Part shown: in pieces, positions 6,019 to 9,190 of the stretch | How positions within the stretch are numbered: the first letter of the stretch is position 1 | How the letters are laid out: each line of letters opens with the position of its first letter | NCBI GenBank assembly: GCA_036558305.1 | Contig: DATBFX010000291.1 | Coordinates: 1-9,190, forward strand | Length of the DNA stretch: 9,190 bases | Reading direction: 5' to 3' | Source of the DNA: DATBFX01 sp036558305 | GTDB lineage: Bacteria > Chloroflexota > Chloroflexia > Thermomicrobiales > UBA6265 | Position numbers and translations under genes: made by a program | Notes under the pieces: generated by a model | Seen by the model: the letters and a program-made list of their open reading frames with translations, nothing else | The model's database searches: none | What the model was told of the DNA's origin: nothing

Positions 6019-6051
6019 CTCCGCCCGTGGAGTGACCGGGCGGAGTCCGCC
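6019..6051 (+). promoter_or_regulatory. Leader hairpins upstream of the ATPase gene
   Basis: A perfect 9-bp stem (6019-6027 with 6037-6045, 9-base loop) lies in the leader RNA. A second, mutually exclusive 5-bp hairpin (6039-6043 with 6047-6051, 3-base loop) shares its right arm. No T-run follows, so this is not an intrinsic terminator. There is also no Shine-Dalgarno sequence near the ATG at 6075, so leader structure could influence translation. The observation is structural only; function is inference. Confidence 0.4.
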
Positions 6052-6074
6052 GATATTGTGAATTGCCCTCCCTT

Positions 6075-8294
6075 ATGACTGCATTTGCCCCTCCCACCCA
6101 ATCCGCTCCCGTCGTCGGACCTTGGGATGCCTGGCAACCCGAGACGAGACCGGTGGGAGATCCGTACCTGTCCGCGCTGCTGGGGTGGTTGCACCGGCTG
6201 CTCGGCTGGCAGGTGGCCGTCACCCGGGCGACGTATGGTGCCCTCGCCGACGACGAATACCGCGGGCTCTACGTGCCCGACGCCGAGGTCGAAGTCTTGA
6301 GGGCAGAATCGCCCGCGCTGCCCGACGATCTGGCGGCGCAACGGGCCGAATTCGACGCCGAACGGGCGGAGATCGAGCGGCGGGCGTGGACCGCCGCGGA
6401 GGCGGGCGAGGAATCGCCGCTGCTTCGGCTCGGCCGCCTGTTCGGACTCGATGCGTTCGCGCGCGATACGATCGTGCTCGCGCTGGCACCGGAGCTGGAT
6501 CTCCGCTACGAGCGGCTCTACGCCTACGTCCAGGACGACGTGACGCGCAAGCGGCCGACCGTCGATCTGGCGCTCCGGTTGCTGGTGGTCGATCCCGAGG
6601 AGCGACTCGATCGCCGGACGGTGTTCGCCGGCGAGGCGCCCCTGCTGCACCACCGTCTGATCGAGGTCTTCGAGGACGGGCAGCGGCAAGGGCCGCTGCT
6701 CTCGCGCGCGATCAAGCTCGACGACGGGATCGTCGCCGAACTCCTCGGCCAGGGCACCGTCGATCCGCAGTTGGCGCCGTTCGTGACGGTGAGCCGGCCG
6801 ACGCGCGGGCTCGACGAGTTGGTGCTGCCGGCGGGGCTGGCCGACCAACTGCGGCACGGACTGGCCGATCCGTCCGGGCGCTTCGTCCTGGCGTTGCAGG
6901 GGCCGTACGGGAGCGGTCGCCATGCCGTCGCCGAAGCGGTCTGTGCCGAGACCGGGACCCTTCTCCTCACCGTCAACCTCGACCGTCTTGTCGAGGGCGA
7001 TCTCCGGCCCGACGACGTCATCCGGCGCGTCCTACGCGAGGCAACGCTACGCGGTGCCGCCATCCTCTGGCACGGGATCGACCGGCTCCTCCACGGCACG
7101 GAACCTTCGCCCTGGCGTCCGGTCGTGCTGGCGGCGATCGACGAGCACGGCGATCGCGACGGGCGCTCGTTCCTCCCGGTCGGTCAGGCCTGGGAGGCGC
7201 GCGGGGAACTCCGGCGGAGTCGTTTCCTGCGGGTCGTCCTCCCGCCGCCCACCTTTTCCGAACGGGCCCAGATCTGGCGTCTCCACCTCGACGGCGACAC
7301 ACCCGACGAGGGGACGGTCGATGGCCTCGCCGGTACGTTCCGCCTCAGCCCCGGTCAAATCCGGGACGCCGTGGCGATGGCCCGGGCGTTGACCTCGTGG
7401 GATGGGCGCACGCTGCGGCCGGAGCACCTCTACGCCGCCTGCCGCGGCCAGTCGAGCGGCAAACTCGACAGCCTGGCCCACAAGATCGCGACGACCTACG
7501 ACTGGGACGACATCGTCCTCCCCGCCGACCACATGGGGCAGTTGCGCGAGATCTGCGCCCAGATGCGGCACCGGCGGATCGTGCTCGAGGAGTGGGGCTT
7601 CGACCGCCACCTGGCGATGGGCAAAGGGTTGAACACGCTCTTCGCGGGTCCGTCGGGGACCGGCAAGACGATGGCGGCCGAGATCGTCGCCGCCGATCTC
7701 GGGTTGGAGTTGTACAAGGTCGACCTCTCGACCCTCGTCAGCAAGTACATCGGCGAGACCGAAAAGAACCTGGACCGCATCTTCATCGCGGCCCAGGAGG
7801 CGAACGCGATCCTCTTCTTCGACGAGGCCGACGCGATCTTCGGCAAACGCTCCGAGGTCAAGGACGCCCACGACCGCTACGCCAACATCGAGGTCGGCTA
7901 CCTCTTGCAGAAGATGGAGGAGTACGACGGCGTCGTCATCCTGGCGACGAACTTGCGCAAAAACATCGACGACGCCTTCATCCGCCGCATGCACATGACG
8001 ATCGAATTCCCCTTCCCGGAAGAACCGGACCGGTTGCGGATCTGGCAAAAGGTCTTCCCGCCCGAGGCCCCGCTGGCGAATGACGTGGACCTGACGTTCC
8101 TCGCCCGGCAGTTCAAGGTCACGGGGGGTAACATACGCAATATCGCCCTCCTCGCCGCGTTCCTCGCCGCCGAGGAAGGGGTCGCGATCGGGATGACCCA
8201 GATCGTGCGGGCGATCAAGCGGGAGTACCAGAAACTCGGTAAACTCGTCACCGAGGCAGACTTCGGACGGTATCTGCCGCTGGTTCGGGGGTAG
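6075..8294 (+). CDS. Two-module AAA+ ATPase of the eCIS-associated type
   Basis: The 739-residue cytoplasmic protein has three parts. The N-terminal winged-helix-type region (about 30-230) includes LLRLGRLFGLDAFARDTIVLALAPELD. A first AAA module (about 255-400) has a degenerate P-loop, GPYGSGRH (276-283), in which R282 replaces the lysine. A second, apparently active AAA module (about 475-715) has Walker A GPSGTGKT (525-532), Walker B ILFFDE (579-584), sensor-1 N626 in VILATN, arginine-finger R637/R638 and sensor-2 R688 in GGNIRN. The size and two-module plan match the AAA ATPase that accompanies extracellular contractile injection systems (Afp15/Pvc15 type), thought to act in particle assembly or cargo loading. 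The ATG at 6075 is preferred over a TTG at 6063; neither has a Shine-Dalgarno. The next gene, DUF4157, supports the assignment. An unrelated CDC48-like role is the main alternative. Confidence 0.88.
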   Translation: MTAFAPPTQSAPVVGPWDAWQPETRPVGDPYLSALLGWLHRLLGWQVAVTRATYGALADDEYRGLYVPDAEVEVLRAESPALPDDLAAQRAEFDAERAEIERRAWTAAEAGEESPLLRLGRLFGLDAFARDTIVLALAPELDLRYERLYAYVQDDVTRKRPTVDLALRLLVVDPEERLDRRTVFAGEAPLLHHRLIEVFEDGQRQGPLLSRAIKLDDGIVAELLGQGTVDPQLAPFVTVSRPTRGLDELVLPAGLADQLRHGLADPSGRFVLALQGPYGSGRHAVAEAVCAETGTLLLTVNLDRLVEGDLRPDDVIRRVLREATLRGAAILWHGIDRLLHGTEPSPWRPVVLAAIDEHGDRDGRSFLPVGQAWEARGELRRSRFLRVVLPPPTFSERAQIWRLHLDGDTPDEGTVDGLAGTFRLSPGQIRDAVAMARALTSWDGRTLRPEHLYAACRGQSSGKLDSLAHKIATTYDWDDIVLPADHMGQLREICAQMRHRRIVLEEWGFDRHLAMGKGLNTLFAGPSGTGKTMAAEIVAADLGLELYKVDLSTLVSKYIGETEKNLDRIFIAAQEANAILFFDEADAIFGKRSEVKDAHDRYANIEVGYLLQKMEEYDGVVILATNLRKNIDDAFIRRMHMTIEFPFPEEPDRLRIWQKVFPPEAPLANDVDLTFLARQFKVTGGNIRNIALLAAFLAAEEGVAIGMTQIVRAIKREYQKLGKLVTEADFGRYLPLVRG

Positions 8295-8314
8295 GGGGTA
8301 GCGCGTCGGGCGGG
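8287..8314 (+). other. G-run cluster (possible RNA or DNA G-quadruplex) between ATPase and DUF4157 gene
   Basis: Four G-runs follow one another on the coding strand: G5 (8287-8291), G5 (8294-8298), G3 (8308-8310) and G3 (8312-8314). The loops are 2, 9 and 1 bases, so one loop exceeds the common 7-base limit. The cluster covers the ATPase stop codon and the intergenic gap, 18 bases before the next ribosome-binding site. Confidence 0.3.
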
Positions 8315-8332
8315 AACGCCGGTGGCGCGACC

Positions 8333-8338
8333 AAGGAG
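8333..8338 (+). promoter_or_regulatory. Ribosome-binding site of the DUF4157 gene
   Basis: AAGGAG lies 6 bases before the GTG at 8345 and is the reason a non-ATG start was accepted; the first in-frame ATG lies far inside the coding region. Confidence 0.65.
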
Positions 8339-8344
8339 TCGACC

Positions 8345-9190
8345 GTGTCGCTCACCGCGCAGCGCGTCACGTCTAGACCGAACCTGGCCACGCTCGCGCG
8401 GAAACCGCGCCCGGTCGCGCTCGTGCAGCCGGCCCCGGCTCCCCGCCGCGCCCAGCCGGCGCGCGGTTTGGTGGCCGATCCCCTGGGGCGGGTCGACTTG
8501 TTCGACCGCGTCTCCCCCGGCGCCAGGGCCGACCTCGTCGCGCAGATGCAGCGAACCCAGGGGAATCTGCACGTGCAGCGGTTCCTGGCGGGTTCGCGAC
8601 CGCCGGCGCAGGTGCGCGTTCAGCGGTGTGGTGCAACGCCCTGCAACTGCTCGCCGCAAGAGCGAGCGGCGCACGCAATGGAGGAGCTACCGGGGGCCGC
8701 GCAGCGGTTCCCTGAGCTCGACCTCGCCGGGGCGATCCAGCGGAGCACCGGCGGCGAGCCGCTTCATCCGATCGCGCGCGCCAAACTCGAACCGGCGATG
8801 GGACTCGACCTCGGTCACGTCGCCGTGCACCACGATCGCGGGGCCGACGAGCTGGCCCGCGCCGTCGATGCCGAGGCGTTCACCACCGGCGACCACATCT
8901 TCTTCCGCGAAGGCCGCTACGATCCCCACTCGACCGGCGGTTTGCGCTTGCTCGCCCACGAGATCACCCACACCGTCCAACAGGCGAGCGGTGCCGTCTC
9001 CGGTGTCCAGCACTTCGGCGGTGTCCAGGTCAACGAACCGGGCGACGGACACGAGCAAGAAGCCGAGCAGGCGGCGGACGCGGCGATCGCGCGGATGGCG
9101 GCCCCCCCGGCTTCGGCCCCCCCGGCCCCCCAATCCTGGGGGGTGACGAGAGGGGGGAGGTCGTCACCCCCCAGGATTGGGGGGCCGGGG
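8345..9190 (+). CDS. DUF4157 (eCIS core domain) protein with HExxH motif, 3' end beyond the window
   Basis: 282 codons are present and the frame is still open at the edge. It starts with GTG after AAGGAG, 50 bases past the ATPase stop. Residues 1-138 are a low-complexity Pro/Ala/Arg/Gln region with a small Cys cluster, RCGATPCNC (residues 92-100 region). Residues about 139-213 are the DUF4157 domain: PLHPIARAKLEPAMGLDLG, VAVHHDRGADELARAV and TTGDHIFFREGRYDP, then LLAHEITHTVQQ. H205-E-I-T-H209 forms a zincin HExxH site. DUF4157 domains are enriched in eCIS loci and commonly head toxin or cargo proteins. After about residue 250 the sequence becomes a Pro/Ala/Gly stretch encoded by a large inverted repeat (9120-9190). 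The cargo or toxin C-terminus would lie beyond 9190. Protease activity and cargo role are inferences. Confidence 0.85.
   Translation, partial: MSLTAQRVTSRPNLATLARKPRPVALVQPAPAPRRAQPARGLVADPLGRVDLFDRVSPGARADLVAQMQRTQGNLHVQRFLAGSRPPAQVRVQRCGATPCNCSPQERAAHAMEELPGAAQRFPELDLAGAIQRSTGGEPLHPIARAKLEPAMGLDLGHVAVHHDRGADELARAVDAEAFTTGDHIFFREGRYDPHSTGGLRLLAHEITHTVQQASGAVSGVQHFGGVQVNEPGDGHEQEAEQAADAAIARMAAPPASAPPAPQSWGVTRGGRSSPPRIGGPG
9120..9190. repeat. Perfect 30-bp inverted repeat with nested palindromes at the window end
   Basis: Arms 9120-9149 and 9161-9190 are exact reverse complements, separated by an 11-base G-rich loop (9150-9160). Each arm also folds on itself, because a C6 run and a G6 run flank a 6-base centre (9126-9143 and 9167-9184). 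This double structure is REP/BIME-like. The right arm ends at the last base of the window, so its true extent is not visible. It lies within the open DUF4157 frame without a stop in that frame. Confidence 0.85.

Noticed and set aside
5823..6923. Long minus-strand open frame (366 residues) against the ATPase gene
   Set aside because: It is antisense to a gene with clear AAA motifs and is rich in Arg/Pro/Gln, as expected of a shadow frame in GC-rich DNA. It has no recognisable domain.
7047..8048. Minus-strand open frame of 333 residues
   Set aside because: It mirrors the ATPase second module; its repeated V-D-E-L composition is the complement of coding bias and it lacks motifs.
8322..9146. Plus-strand frame of 274 residues overlapping the DUF4157 gene
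   Set aside because: It is Arg/Ser/Pro-rich in another frame; the DUF4157 frame has the HExxH domain and its own ribosome-binding site.

Overview
This is GC-rich bacterial DNA with densely packed, mostly intact genes on both strands. No rRNA, tRNA, CRISPR array or insertion sequence is visible. The gene set fits a Chloroflexota bacterium of the Thermomicrobia type or a similar GC-rich soil or thermophilic lineage: Cys-rich repeat protein, DUF433/DUF5615 pair, AbrB/RelE-like module, and AAA ATPase plus DUF4157 protein. That placement is an inference from gene style, not a phylogenetic result.

Layout. Positions 1-3547 are read from the minus strand. In genomic order they hold the N-terminal end of a thiamine-diphosphate enzyme (cut by the window edge), a DUF433 antitoxin / DUF5615 PIN-like toxin pair with ATGA overlap, a small FMN-type split-barrel protein (PPOX family), a short MetE-like methyltransferase with a complete Zn-ligand set, and a very Cys-rich protein whose N-terminus cannot be found. 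A plus-strand polysaccharide deacetylase resembling Helicobacter PgdA (3539-4396) converges, with a 6-bp gap, on an 85-residue minus-strand protein that is little more than a histidine-kinase dimerisation (HisKA) domain. A 214-bp divergent intergenic region then leads into a three-gene plus-strand operon: two tandem paralogous AbrB/MazE-like antitoxins followed by one RelE-like toxin (4875-5894).

The right third is the start of a different locus. A good sigma70-type promoter (5952-5980) and a hairpin-containing leader precede a two-module AAA+ ATPase (6075-8294), in which the first P-loop is degenerate and the second complete. Next is a GTG-initiated DUF4157 ('eCIS core domain') protein with an HExxH motif, which continues to the window end. 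AAA ATPase plus DUF4157 is a characteristic pair at the edge of extracellular contractile injection system (eCIS, phage-tail-like) clusters. Sheath, tube and baseplate genes would be expected beyond position 9190, but none is in this window.

The window stops exactly at the end of a perfect 30-bp inverted repeat (9120-9149 / 9161-9190) inside the DUF4157 reading frame. This is either a REP-like palindromic element or a structure that broke the assembly. It is the most anomalous piece of DNA here.
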